This document shows positions 22,730 to 34,390 of a stretch of 64,000 nucleotides of DNA, one piece after another. Origin of the DNA: Cryptomeria japonica (lineage: Eukaryota > Streptophyta > Pinopsida > Cupressales > Cupressaceae); contig NC_081406.1 in assembly GCF_030272615.1 (NCBI RefSeq), positions 260,763,386-260,827,385 on the forward strand, written 5' to 3'. A program made the position numbers and the translations under genes. How positions within the stretch are numbered: position 1 is the first letter of the stretch; every line of letters starts with the position of its first letter. The notes beneath the pieces were generated by a model. The model made no database searches. It was not told where the DNA came from and was given only the letters and a program-made list of their open reading frames with translations.

Positions 22730-24858
22730 GATAAGGCCACAATGAATGTGAAAGACTGAACTCAAGACATGATATAGTCAACGGGTTAGTGATAAATGTC
22801 GGACAAAAGGATGTAGACTATATTGCAATTCTGGAATATGAGAATGATGATTGAAAAAGGGATTGATTTTTTATTCGATTAATTTGATGAATGGGATGAT
22901 GAATTGAATGAAAGGACTAAAAAACTGACCTAAAAAAGGATAACTGATTCAATAAGATGGCCACCCAAAAAGGACTAGAGATGAAGGATCAAATGATTCA
23001 ATTCAGTTATACTGGTTGACCAATTTTAGACTCAATTAATATTGGATAATTCAGCTCATGACACAATTGATTGGATAAAAAGATCAATTTAATGAAAGAT
23101 TAATCCCTGACTTAGGAAAGATGCAATGATGACAGTGATATGGAAGGCAGAAAATGATGAAGAGCCCAAAAATTAACGATAATGATGGCACAAAACTGAA
23201 ATGATGTCTAAGATGACTTAAAAACTAGGATAATCAATGTGATGATTCAAAGCAAGACCTCAGTAGATGGTAATGATAGTGAAATGGGACCACTGAAAAG
23301 TTTGAACAACAAGAAAAACCATTGAACTTGGTAACTCGACTTAAATTTTGGCCAAATTAGGTAGAATAATAAGGAAAATGGCGTTCTCACTTTTGGATGT
23401 AAAGTCATCATTCTAGGCAGCATTCTCGCAGTTTTTGACAACAAACCCATGGTTTTGACAAACTCGGTAAAACTAGAGATACGAAACAGTGTTCTAGTTG
23501 TTCTGGGATGCAAACCTGCTATTTCGTGACTAGGTAAACTGACCTGGAAAAATGCATTCCCGCTATTTTGCAGACTTGGTAACTAATTTGGAAATTTGGA
23601 TGCAAACCCACTATTTTGTAAATATGATAAACCGGCTGAGCAAATAAGTAACATTTCCATTGTTTCAACTGGCTGAGCAAACTAACTTGGAAAAACAACA
23701 ACGTTCCTACCATTTTAGGAGACCTAGCAAATGACTCAAGTGAGAGGCATTCTCACCACTTCAAAGTGCAAACCCACTACTTCACACACGTGATAGACTG
23801 ACTCAAGTAAATAACATTCCCATCATCTTGGGATGTAATCCCATGGTTTTGATACAGCGAACTCGTGGTTTCTAACAGAATGAAATGGTGAAATGGACTG
23901 CAAACTTGTTATTTTGGGCAATTTTTGAGACTTCAATTTTCGTAAAAGATAGTGACACAAAAAGAATGACAAACATACAAGAAAAATGTCTAACTCAAAT
24001 GGAAGATGAGAGCCTCGATTAGCCCATAGTGATTTACTGGTATGAACAAACAAAACACACTTGTAACCATGTACTTCTTAGGTTGGAAAGATGGTACTAC
24101 TTGTTGAGTCCCCAGTTGGATTACTCCATATAATTAGACAAAGTGGACAGAAAGAGATTTTGGTGGCACTGGCTCCCCCACTATGACACACACTTCTTGG
24201 GCACACCAAATCTCATACCTCTAAGATTCGGAGATCTTATGAACCAAGGGACATCTATCTCAACAATGAATTGTACAAATTGGGGCGGCTTGAGAGGTTT
24301 GACCTCCTACGCCAGTAAATAAATGGTTTTTGGGATACTACAACATTAGTGTTTAGTTTGAATCTGGGGAAGACAACACCTTGCATGCACCAAGACAATT
24401 GTATTTTGAGTAGATTGACAAGAACAACAAAAGCTAATACCAGCGGGCTATGACCTTTGTCTCACCCTTGTTTATATAGCAAACTGGATTAAAGTACCGC
24501 TTGAGTCGTTCTATCTCACCGGCGTATAGCACTAGTAGGAAAGCTTGCTAATAAGATAGTACATGTTCTCTTACACCCAAGGTCACCCAAAGGCATGAGG
24601 GGAGAGGATACTTGTATGCTATCTTAGGGATCTACTCTAAACAATGAAGACACAACAAACAAGGTTAATTCCCCTTAAGGAATTGAAGTGTTTTCTAACT
24701 AAGAAGAAGACACATTGTTCATTTTAACCAAAAATTGTTTACAAGTGCACCCCTCATTGGCAGTCCTACAAGAAACAAGGTAGATGTTTGATTTTTGCGG
24801 TCTTCTACTATTGACTCTGTATAAACTTAAGTGAAAAATAACAAAACAACAACAAATT
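22730..24858 (-). repeat. leader of old Gypsy element E, with repeated CCCGCTATTTT motifs
   Basis: No coding frame is seen. From 23,330 to 23,880 the plus strand carries an imperfect array in which phrases such as GCATTCCCGCTATTTTG and AACCCACTATTTTG recur about every 60-100 bp, often with GACTTGGTAA or GGCTGAGCAAA words. The same motif family reappears at 48,000-48,190 beyond Gypsy B, showing that the two flanks were once continuous. The segment lies between a minus-strand LTR end (49508) and the minus-strand gag-like relic at 12.5-13.4 kb, so it is read as a 5' leader. Confidence 0.5.
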
Positions 24859-26002
24859 AGTGGTGTAGACACATAAATTTGTCCACTTAATTAAATGAAT
24901 ACTTAGTATTTATTTGATTATTTAGCCATCGATCAACAATTAATTAAATTAATATTTAATTAATTCACCCTAGCCCTCTTCTTCTATTAATTAAATAAAT
25001 TATTCAATTTATTTGATTTAATTCACTTAACCAAATTCAGACAATTAATTAAATAAATAAAACATATTTATTTAATTAATCCCTCCCTACACTTTTAAAT
25101 AAATAAACATTTATTTAAATCCCCTTTATCCTTCACCCACTTGCATTTTCCTAAAAAGGCAAGTTGCACACACATTTAAATAAATGAAATCCCTATCCAC
25201 TTGCATTCTCCTACAAGTGCAAGTTGCACCACTATTTTAAATAAATGAATTATTTATTTAAAATCTCATTTATCCTCACCCACTTGAAACCTTTAATGGC
25301 TTCCTTCTAGAGTCTTCTTAAGCCTTTAATGGTTTCCCTCAAAGTCTTCAAGCCTTTAATGGCTTCCTTCTAGAGTCCTCTTAAGCCTATTTATTTAATT
25401 AAATCCCCCTTTCACATTTAATTAAATCCCTCTCACATTTAAATAAATAAATATTTATTTAAATATCTATCCAAATTCAAGTTGCACACATTTAAATAAA
25501 TTTATATTTATTTAAATATCCTAAAAATCTCCCCCACTTGCATTCTCCTACAAAATCCACTTGCAAACTAACCCTTCTTCTAGAATATTCTAATCCATTC
25601 TAATTAGCCTAATTCCCTCCTAATCATTTGCACATTCCTTAAGAAGGAATAACTTCTCAAAAACATCTAAAGTCTTCATAAAGCATTAAAAGCTTTATCT
25701 CTTCAACAAGATAACCTCCAAAGTCTTCCAAAGCTTGTAAGGCTCTTACATAACCATTAATGGTTAACTCAACCTTGACCCTTGGTTAGAGACTTTCTCT
25801 CTAACTTAACCATCATTTTAACTCATGGGTCTCTTCAAGCATTCATTGCTTTGACCATGGTTATCCCTTTAACACTTGTTTAAGAGTTTATCCTTTGGAT
25901 AAAAGCTTTATCCACTAACTCAATCCCAACCCAACCCCCTAGGGTAACTATCATGTCCCTTCAAGAATTTAATGCCTCTTCTATCTCCTCTCAAGACTTC
26001 TC

Positions 26003-27099
26003 TATTGGTATTTTGGATATGATGATATGGTTTTCTCATTGATGTCAACACCTATCATCGCTTGTCAACACTTATTAGCACATGGAGATTTTGGTTATGT
26101 TCACCGGCAAGCCAGAGACTTACACAGTCACTGGTATTTGGTTCACCAGTAGGTTATATTGTTCACCAGCACTGAGGATGATCTTTTATCATCTGGAGAC
26201 TACTTGGTTATCTCAAAGATATTATTTGATCACTTGGTTTTGGCTATTTGGTTATTTGTTTATTCGGGTTTGCATATTTGTTGTTACCGGCAAATATGTC
26301 TAGGATAAGCACTGGCAGGCTTATCTATTCCATATCAACACGGCACATTATGGAGATGATTTATTATTGTTGTGAATGCATTTGAGCCGACATGTTGTAT
26401 TGGATATTGCATCAGTTATTGATTTACTTGTAAATTGTTTTATAGTAATATCTTTTGTAAAAAGCCAACCTACACATTTGGTTCTAGGCTTCGGTATATA
26501 TGTAAGATCTTATTTGATCGAAGTGAAGAAGAGGAATGTGAATGCGAAAAGGATTGTAAGAAGGTATATGCGAAAATAAGCAGAGCTATACACGCAGACA
26601 TCATTTGAAGATTAAAGGAAGGTATTGAGAAGACTAGCAAAGCTTAACTGGTACTGAATCCAGCATAAGAAGATGCTATTTTATGCAGTACATTTATCAT
26701 TGGATCTAATCATTAGATTGTAGTCAGTGTGACTCCCATCTTGTATTTGAGCAGTGAGCTCTAGGCAGTTGGCCTTTCTACATGTGCAGACTCCATATTG
26801 TATACACATGATATCTGCAGTAGTATCATTTGATTGTGGGTAAGGCTTCCTACCGTGGTTTTTCCCCTTACAGGGTTTCCACGTACAAATAAATGTGTTA
26901 TGTGTTGTACGTGTTATTTATCTTTCTGTTTCATGCACTAATCTTTACCGATACTGCAATTAACTGATAAACTGTCTACCGGCATAAAGTTTGGTTTACC
27001 GGTATTAAGCATTAAGTTTGGTTAAGTTAATTTTGGTTGAATTTATTGGACAACTGATTCACCCCACCCCCCCTCTCAGTTGTCTCCGGGACCTAACAA
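26003..27099 (+). repeat. 5' LTR of Copia C
   Basis: It starts TATTGGTATTTTGG (3' copy TGTTGG..., so terminal TG has become TA) and ends GGGACCTAACA. It contains several ACCGGTA/ACCGGCA words, a TATATATG box near 26,495, the GTGGTTTTTCCCC...GGGTTTCCACGTAC block near 26,854-26,886, and a C-rich stretch before the end. Confidence 0.92.
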
Positions 27100-27113
27100 T
27101 TGGTATCAGAGCC
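27100..27113 (+). other. primer-binding site of Copia C
   Basis: ATTGGTATCAGAGC follows the 5' LTR without a gap and complements initiator-Met tRNA. Confidence 0.92.
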
Positions 27114-27155
27114 TAGTTCTCTTTTTGTAGAAGTTTAACAACTTGAGGAGATCCA

Positions 27156-28250
27156 ATGTCTACTAACTATTTCAGGAAGGACAGTCTGAAACTTGATGGA
27201 ACAAACTATGGCATATGGAAGATCAGGATGGAGACACATTTGAATTGCATTGGTAAGGACATATGGAATGTTACAAATAATGGATATACTGCTGCTACTC
27301 CAGGTCAACCTAATCCACCAACCTTGGCTAAAGATGAGGAAAATGATTGAAAAGCAAGACAAGCACTTTTGATCGCATTGTCTAATCAGCAAGTTATGGG
27401 ATTATCAGATAGATCTACTGCTAAAGCTATTTGGGACAAACTAGAAACACTAAATGAAGGAGATTCCATAGTCAAAATTGCAAAACTTGAATGCTTTCGG
27501 GTCAGGTATGAAAGTTTGAAAATGGAAGAAGATGAAAGAATTTCTACTTTTATGGAAAGAGTAAATGAAATTGTTTTGGGTATACAATGTTGTGGAGGAA
27601 CCTTAAGTGAAGATGAGATTGTTTCTAAAGTTTTAAGATCTTTGCCATCGGCATATAAAATGAAAGTGACTGCTATAAATGATTTGAGAACAATGCCTAA
27701 TGCATCAATATCTAGAGACACTTTGGTTGGAAAACTATCAGCTTTTGAGCTTGAGGAATTTGGTCTTGTTACTACTATCAAGACAAATATATCTTTTAAG
27801 GTATCATCATAAACTATAGCATCATCATCATCATCAATTGATAAATCTGATTGGAAAGCCTTCTATGCAAGAGAACTTGAAGAAAGTAGGAGAGAAAATG
27901 AAGAACTTGAAGAACTTGAAGCACTATTTGCAAGGAAAATGCCTAAAGGTCCAATTGGAATTAAGTATGAAGGTAAAGCACCCTTTAAATATTTTAACTA
28001 TAATAAGATTGGTCATATGGCTTCTAGATGCCCTGATAGACATGCAAGATTAAGAGAAGAAGCTAAAAGAACATATAAGCCTAACCCTGATTATCAGAAA
28101 TACAAATTCAAGAAGAATAGAGACAAATCTTGTTATTATGCTGATGAAGGAGTTACTGATGATTCTGATGAGGATCTAGCAGACAATGGATGGGCTTTTG
28201 TTACTATAAAAAAAGATCCACCAGCACCTACTATTCAACTGGTAGAGTAG
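27156..28250 (+). pseudogene. gag: Copia C gag (UBN2-type) with broken zinc knuckle
   Basis: The frame opens at ATG 27156 and continues in one frame, with stops at 27348 (TGA), 27810 (TAA) and 28248 (TAG). Early motifs are characteristic of Copia gag: LKLDGTNYGIWKIRME, AIWDKLETLNEGDS, LRSLPSAYKMKVTAI. The zinc knuckle near 27,985-28,032 reads YFNYNKIGHMASRC: both N-terminal Cys of the C-X2-C-X4-H-X4-C pattern are Tyr, as expected from TGT to TAT transitions. The product would assemble the particle and bind RNA, but this copy cannot chelate zinc. Confidence 0.85.
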
Positions 28251-28394
28251 GCCCTAGCAGCTAAAGTTGAAGATAAAGATGAATGGATTATTGATTTAGG
28301 ATGTTCACATCATATGACTGGTGATAAGAGTAAATTCTTATCCTTTTAGGAATACAATGGAGGTCTAGTAAGATTTGGAGATGATAAAGCTTGT
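28251..28394 (+). pseudogene. pol: Copia C protease, active site altered
   Basis: In the same frame as gag, WIIDLGCSHHMTGDKSKF matches the Copia aspartic protease WI.DSGCS.HMTG motif. The catalytic Asp is kept (28293-28295) but Asp-Ser-Gly has become Asp-Leu-Gly, a single TCA to TTA change. A TAG follows at 28347. Polyprotein cleavage by this copy is therefore unlikely. Confidence 0.8.
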
Positions 28395-29530
28395 TTGATC
28401 AAAGGAAAAGGAACTATATCTTTTGATGGTAAGCACAATACTGATAATGTTTACTATGTTGAAGGTTTGAAGCATAATCTTCTAAGTGTTGGTCAATTAG
28501 TTGAGAAAGGATTTCAGTTACAATTCAAGAATGGTAAATGCAAAATCTTAAACAAAACTGGTTTGGAAATTGCAACCGATAATCAAACTAGAGGTAATAT
28601 CTTTCATTTGAATAACATTGAGAAAACATGTTTGATTGCACATATTGATGAAATTTGGTTATGGCATAAGAGACTTTGTCATGTAAATTTTGATTGCATT
28701 GTGAAAATCAGTACAACTAAGGCAGTTAGAGATTTACCTAAGATTGTTAAACCTCACAATCTGGTGTGTAAGGAATATCAATTTGGAAAGCAAGTTAGAG
28801 CATCTTTCAAGAGTATTCCAGATAAGTCTAACAATGTTCTTGATTTAATTCATACGGATTTATGTGGTCCAGCAAGAACTAGAAGTATACAAGGAGACAG
28901 ATATTTTATGCTAATCATTGATGACTATTCTAGAATGTGTTGGGTTACTTTTCTTGGAGAAAAATCTGAAGCATTTGGAAAATTCAAACCATTCAAGGTA
29001 ATGGTAGAAAATGAAACCGGCAAGAAAATCAAATGTTTGAGATCAGATCAAGGAGGTGAGTTCACATCTAAGGAATTTAATACATTCTGTGAAGTGAATG
29101 GGATCAAAAGACAGTTATCAACACCTCGGACACCCCAGCAAAATGGAGTTGTTAAAAGGAAAAATAGAATTATCTTGGACGCAACCAGAAGTATGATATC
29201 TAAAGAAAACCTACTTCATGTGTATTGGAGAGAAGCGGTCAATACAGTTGTTTATACATTCAACAGAGTTCACATCAGAGGTGAAACCGGTAAGACCCCT
29301 CATGAATTATGGTTTGGTAATACTCCTACTCTTAAATATTTTAGAATATTTGGAAGTAAATGCTATATTAGAAGAGATGATTATATTGGCAAATTTGATC
29401 CTAGAAGTGATGAAGGAATATTTCTTGGCTATTCATCTAAAAGCAAGGCATATAGATGTTTTAACAAGAGATTGTAGAAAATTGTTGAGAGTGCAAATAT
29501 GAAGATTGATGATAGTTTAGAGGAAATTCA
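28395..29530 (+). pseudogene. pol: Copia C integrase with lost catalytic Glu and lost zinc Cys
   Basis: The frame is open from 28395 to 29474. The zinc-binding region (WHKRLCHVNF ... VCKEYQFGKQ, 28,660-28,790) has one of its two Cys replaced by Tyr. The core keeps Asp in HTDLCGP (28857) and Asp in SDQGGEF (29046), but the third catalytic residue is Lys (29154-29156, AAA) in the PQQNGVVKRKNR context where Glu is invariant. Both changes are G-to-A transitions. The downstream HELWFG...FGSKCYI...FDPRSDEGIFLGYS block is normal for Copia. The frame stops at 29475 and shifts by one base before 29,540. Confidence 0.88.
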
Positions 29531-29581
29531 AGGTACACAGACTCTAAACCAGCAATTGATATAATCACAAATGAACCTACT

Positions 29582-30733
29582 ATGAATACACGAGTACAGA
29601 ATGTTGATCCAGTAACATCGGCATCATCTGTAAATTCTACAATGACTGAAGAAAGACAGCCAGCGTATACACCCAGGTATGTAAGATTGAATCACTCTGA
29701 AAGTCAGATAATTAGAAATAAAAATCAAGGAGTTATGACTAGAGGAAGATTGGAAAATGAAGAGGTATGTCTTATTTCATGAATTGAACCTATATCTGTT
29801 AATGAGCCATGTGAAGATAAATATTGGGTTAAAGCTATGGAAGATGAATTGGAACAAATTGAAAGGAATAACACTTGGTCATTAGTTCCCCGGCCTATAG
29901 ACAAAAATGTAATTGGAAGTAAATGGGTTTTTAGAAATAAACTTAATGAAGATGGTATGGTAATCAGAAACAAAGAAAGACTAGTGTGTAAGGGATATTC
30001 TCAGAAAGAAGGAATTGATTACAATGAAACCTTTGCACCGGTAGCTAGAATTGAGGTAGTCAGACTTTTATTGGCTTTTGCAGCACACAAAAACTATAAA
30101 GTATATCAAATGAATGTTAAATGTGCATTTTTGAATGGAGATCTTGAAGAAGAAGTTTACATTGAGCAACCTGACAGATTTTTTTTGACAGATAACAAAG
30201 ACATGGTTTGCAGGCTAAGGAAAGCTTTATATCGATTGAAGCAAGCTCCTAGAGCTTGGTATGCTAGATTGGACAAATCTCTTTTGAAGCTTGGTTACAC
30301 AAAAGGTAATAGTGACAACAATCTATACTTCAAAGTGACTAATGATGACATCTTGGTTATTGAATTTTTTGTTGATGATATAATCTTTGGAGGAGAAGAT
30401 GGTTTATGTAAAGACTTTTCTAACAAAATGCAGCAAGAATTTGAAATGTCTATGATTGGGGAGATAAAATTCTTTTTAGGATTGCAGATTTCACAGACTA
30501 ATAAAGGTATATTTTTATGTCAATCTAAGTACTTGAAAGAGTTACTTAATAAATTTGGCATGGAAAACTATAAACCGGTAGGCACACCAATGACTACAAC
30601 TGATAAATTATCTTTGAAGGATGAATCAGAACCTATTAATCTGACTAGATACAAATCTATGATAGGAGGTTTACTATATTTGACACAAACAAGACCTGAT
30701 ATTATGAATGCAGTATGTATTGTTTCAATATTT
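29582..30733 (+). pseudogene. pol: Copia C reverse transcriptase
   Basis: In a new frame relative to integrase, the sequence gives the Copia reverse transcriptase: KWVFRNKLNEDG, KGYSQKEGIDYNETFAPVARIE, the altered QMNVKCAFLNGDLEEEVY (the family has DVK here, so the first catalytic Asp is Asn), FVDDIIFGG with both Asp kept, and FLGLQI. Stops occur at 29780 (TGA) and 30734 (TAG). DNA synthesis by this copy is unlikely. Confidence 0.85.
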
Positions 30734-31285
30734 TAGAGTAATCCTAAAGAAAATCATGAATCAGCAATGAAAAGGATTTTCCGATATCTACAAGGCACTA
30801 CAAATCTTGGTTTATGGTATCCTAGAGATGAAAATTTTGATTTATGTGCATACACAAATGCTAATTGAGCAGGAGATGTAGATGATAGAAAAAGCACCAT
30901 CGGCGGAGCATTTTTTCTTGGAAGTAGACTTATTTCATGGTTGAGCAAGAAACAGAGTTGTACAAGTTTATCAACAGCAGAATCAGAATATGTTGCAGCA
31001 GCAACTAATTGTACATGGGTACTATGGATCAAGAAAATGTTGAAGGACATAAAGGTAAATTGCAAGGAACCTATAATCATTTACTATGATAATACAACAA
31101 CAATTGATATATCTAAGAATCCGGTACTTCACTCTAAAACTAAACATGTTTCTATCAAACTAAATTTTCTGAAAGAGAATGTTGAAGCAAAAGAAGTGAA
31201 ATTGGTTTATGTGAATACTAAAGAGCAGATTGCAGATATTTTTACAAAGCCCCTTCCTAAGGAAACATTTGAGTATCTCAGATAG
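30734..31285 (+). pseudogene. pol: Copia C RNase H
   Basis: It continues the reverse transcriptase frame: RYLQGTTNLGLWY, then AYTNAN with TGA at 30866 where Trp is expected, DDRKSTIGGAFF, STAESEYVAAA, YYDNTTTID and HSKTKHVSIKLNFL, to TAG at 31283. The family's catalytic Asp in the DAD/DSD motif has been lost (TNAN). The Glu in AESEY and Asp in YDN are retained. It would degrade the RNA strand during reverse transcription. Confidence 0.82.
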
Positions 31286-31700
31286 CAACTTGGAGTCCTA
31301 CCCCCACCGGTACAAACTTAGACAGTTGATGTTTATCATCAACCGGCAAAATTAATAGAGAAATCTTTTATTCCAGCTTTGATGAGGAGAGCTACTTCTC
31401 AGGGGGAGTAGTTGGTATATTGAATGAGTTGGTATTTTGTGATAAGTTCTTTGAACTAATTGTAATTGGTTTTGTATTGCTTTGGCATTTGATCTCAAAG
31501 GGGGAGAGATTGGTATGGAAAAACACATTATCCCTTGGGGGAGAGATTGTTACTTTGGGGAGAGATTTATTACTCTATGTCTCTATATTTTGATTTCTGG
31601 TTAATGATCTCTTTCGGAGATTGTTGGTTTTTGGCATTTTTGTTTTGGCACTTTGATGGTTTTTCCATCTTGTGTTGCCATCAATGCCAAAGGGGGAGAT
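31286..31700 (+). other. Copia C 3' non-coding region with repeated polypurine tracts
   Basis: After the pol stop there are at least four related tracts: CAGGGGGAG near 31,399, AAAGGGGGAGAGATTGG near 31,498, TTGGGGGAGAGATTG near 31,537 and TTGGGGAGAGATT near 31,556, before the terminal AAAGGGGGAGAT at 31,689-31,700. The last primes plus-strand synthesis by position. Such repetition is described for Sireviruses. Confidence 0.75.
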
Positions 31701-32795
31701 TGTTGGTATTTTGGATATGTTGATATGGTTTTGTCATTGATGTCAACACCTGTCATCGCTTGTCAACACTTATCAGCACATGGAGATTTTGGTTATGTTC
31801 ACCAGCAAGCCAGAGACTTACACAGTCACCGGTATTTGGTTCACCAGAAGGTTATATTGTTCACCGGCACTGAGGATGATCTTTTATCATCTGGAGACTA
31901 CTTGGTTATGTCGAAGACATTATTCGATCACTTGGTTTTGGTTATTTGGTTATTTGTTTATTCGGGTTTGCATATTTGTTGTTACCGGCAAATATGTCCA
32001 GGATAAGCACCGGCAGGCTTATCTATTCCAGATCAGCACGACACGTTATGGAGATGATTTATTATTTTTGTGAATGCATTTGAGCCGACATATTGTATCG
32101 CATATTGCATCAATTATTGATTTACTTGTAAATTATTTTATTGTAATATCTTTTGTAAAAAGCCGACCTACACATTTGGTCTTAGGCTTCGGTATATATG
32201 TAAGATCTTATTTGATTGAAGTGAAGAAGTGGAATGTGAATGCGAAAAGGATTGTAAGAAGGTATATGCGAAAATAAGTAGAGTTATACACGCAGACATC
32301 ATTTGAATATTAAAGGAAGGTATTGAGAAGACTATAAGAGATTAACCGGTATTGAATCCAGCATAAGAAGATGCTATTTTATGCAGTACATTTATCATTG
32401 GATCTAATCATCCAATTGTAGTCAGTGTGACTCCCATCTTGTATTTGAGCAGTGAGCTCTAGGCAGTTGGCCTTACTGCATGTGCAGACTCCATATTGTA
32501 TACACATACTATTTGCAATAGTATCATTTGATTGTGGGTAAGGCTTCCCACCATGGTTTTTCCCCTTACAGGGTTTCCACGTACAAATAACTGTGTTATG
32601 TGTTGTATGTGTTATTTATCTTTCTATTTCATGCACTAATCTTTACCGGTACTGCAATTAACTAATAAACTATCCACCGACATAAAGTTTGGTTTATCGG
32701 TATTAAGCATTAAGTTTGGTTAAGTTAATTTTGGTTGAATTTATTAGACAACTGATTCACCCCCCCCCCCTCTCAGTTGTCTCTGGGACCTAACA
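31701..32795 (+). repeat. 3' LTR of Copia C
   Basis: It starts TGTTGGTATTTTGG and ends GGGACCTAACA followed by the TTCTC duplication. It is a close match to 26003-27099, with mostly transitions as differences. Confidence 0.93.
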
Positions 32796-32916
32796 TTCTC
32801 ATGGTGTTACTTGTCAACATGAGATAGGGTTGAAAGTATCACATGGATTTAGGATCATTCAATCCTAGCCCTTATTAAGATAATTGAATCTTAACCATCT
32901 AATTTCCCATTTCTTC

Positions 32917-32925
32917 TATAAATAG
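32917..32925 (+). promoter_or_regulatory. Gypsy B 5' LTR TATA box
   Basis: TATAAATAG lies about 410 bp before the LTR end. The same nonamer in the same context is present in the 3' LTR at 47217-47225, and both are preceded by a pyrimidine-rich TTCYTTC stretch. Confidence 0.65.
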
Positions 32926-33336
32926 AATCTCACTCCTCAAGCAAAGGGGGAAGCATTTTTTAGTATTGTTATTATACTTACATTATCATATAAGAGCTTT
33001 TCTTATAGCAATCTTATTGTAGCATTTGCATAGCAATAGGAAGTTTATCATATTCAACCATTTGAATATCCACTTGGCATCCATAGTTAGTGCTAAAGCT
33101 AAGAGCTACACTCACACATTTGGAACTTGGAGAGGAGAAGAACAAGGGAGAGCCATCAAGCATCATGGGAGCATCTTAGGGAGTCTTCTTACTCCTCTTT
33201 CACTTGGTATGATTTTATCTCTTTTGATATGTATGTGAAGGATTTTAGTTCATTTGTTATGGTTTTTGGTTGGAACAAACTTATTAATGTGTGAACTTGT
33301 TTTTTTGGCTTGTGTCTCCTTTTCCATGCATCACTT

Positions 33337-33352
33337 TGGTGAACCTGGCGTG
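33337..33352 (+). other. primer-site region of Gypsy B
   Basis: TGGTGAACCTGGCGTG begins three bases after the LTR end (CATCA CTT). It starts with the TGG expected opposite a tRNA CCA end and resembles the Gypsy A site. The tRNA was not identified. Confidence 0.55.
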
Positions 33353-33359
33353 AATCCCC

Positions 33360-34290
33360 TTTTGGGCATAAAAAGAATTTCATTTTCTTTTGGTGTTTAA
33401 AAGGAATCTCTTTTTTTTTTTGTTACAAAGGGATTAAAAAGAACTCATTTTCTTTTTGGGCAAAAAAATAACTTCATTTTCTTTTGGTGTTTAAAAGGAA
33501 TCTCATTTTCTTTTTGTTACAAAGGGATTAAAAAGAACTCATTTTCTTTTTTGGGCCTAAAAAGAACTTCATTTTCTTTTGGTGTTTAAAAGGAATGTCA
33601 TTTTCTTTTTGTTACAAGGGATTAAAAAGAACTCATTTTAATTTTTGGGCCTAAAAAGAACTTCATTTTCTTTTGGTGTTTAAAAGGAATCTAATTTTTT
33701 TTTTGTTCCAAAGGGATTAAAAAGAACTCGTTTTCTTTTTTTGGGCCTAAAAAGAACTTCATTTTCTTTTGGTGTTTAAAAGGAATCTCATTTTCTTTTT
33801 GTTACAAAGGGATTAATAAGAACTCATTTTTTTTTTTGGGCCTAAAAATAACTTCATTTTCTTTTGTTGTTTAAAAGGAATCTCATTTTCTCTTTGTTAC
33901 AAAGGGATTAAAAAGAACTCATTTTCTTTTTGGGCATAAAAAGAACTTCATTTTCTTTTGGTGTTTAAAAGGAATCTCATTTTCTTTTTGTTACAAAGGG
34001 ATTAAAAAGAATTCATTTTTTCTTTTGGACCTAAAAAAACAATTTCATTTTCTTTTGGTGTCTAAAAGGAATCTCATTTTCTTTTTGTTACAAGGGGATT
34101 AAAAAGAAATCATTTTCCTTTTTGGGCCTGAAAAGAACTTTATTTTCTTTTGGCGTTTAAAAGGAATCTCATTTTATTTTTGTTACAAAGAGATTAAAAA
34201 GAACATCATCTTTCCATTTGGTGCATAAAAAGAACTCAAACAAACTCAATTTTTCATTTGGTGCATAAAAAGAACTTCATTTGTTTTATT
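33360..34290 (+). repeat. 95-bp minisatellite in the Gypsy B leader
   Basis: The phrase TGGTGTTTAAAAGGAATC recurs at 33391, 33485, 33580, 33674, 33770, 33865, 33959, 34056 and 34151, giving nine units of 94-97 bp. Each unit carries TTACAAAGGGATTAAAAAGAAC and GGGCCTAAAAAGAAC half-units that resemble each other, so the array has an internal sub-repeat of about 45-50 bp. Shorter variant half-units (CATTTGGTGCATAAAAAGAAC) continue to about 34,380. Confidence 0.9.
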
Positions 34291-34390
34291 TTGCTACAAA
34301 GGGGACAAAAAAGAACATCATCTTTCCATTTGGTGTAACTAAAACAAACTCAATTTTTCATTTAGTGCATAAAAAGAACTTCACATTCAC

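Larger units (their letters stand above)
26003..32795 (+). mobile_element. Copia C: full-length but inactivated Copia element inside Gypsy B's LTR
   Basis: A perfect target duplication TTCTC (25998-26002 and 32796-32800) flanks 1.1 kb LTRs (26003-27099 and 31701-32795). The uninterrupted target is seen in Gypsy B's other LTR near 47,096. The interior has the initiator-Met primer site, gag, protease, integrase, reverse transcriptase and RNase H in Copia order, then several polypurine tracts. Nonsense changes, one frameshift and substitutions at catalytic residues make it non-autonomous now. Confidence 0.95.
24864..33333 (+). repeat. 5' LTR of Gypsy B, split by Copia C
   Basis: It begins TGTAGACACATAAATTTG and ends CCATGCATCA. 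Its parts 24864-26002 and 32801-33333 align in order with 45963-47909. The first part is rich in TTAATTAAAT-type words and has three CACTTGCATT...GGCAAGTTGCAC or CTTGCATT...TGCAAGTTGCAC hairpins and repeated AAGCCTTTAATGGCTTCC phrases. The TATA box TATAAATAG lies at 32917-32925. Confidence 0.9.

Noticed and set aside
33360-34290. CRISPR-like regular repeat array
   Set aside because: Units are contiguous 95-bp tandem repeats without unique spacers, in a plant retroelement leader.
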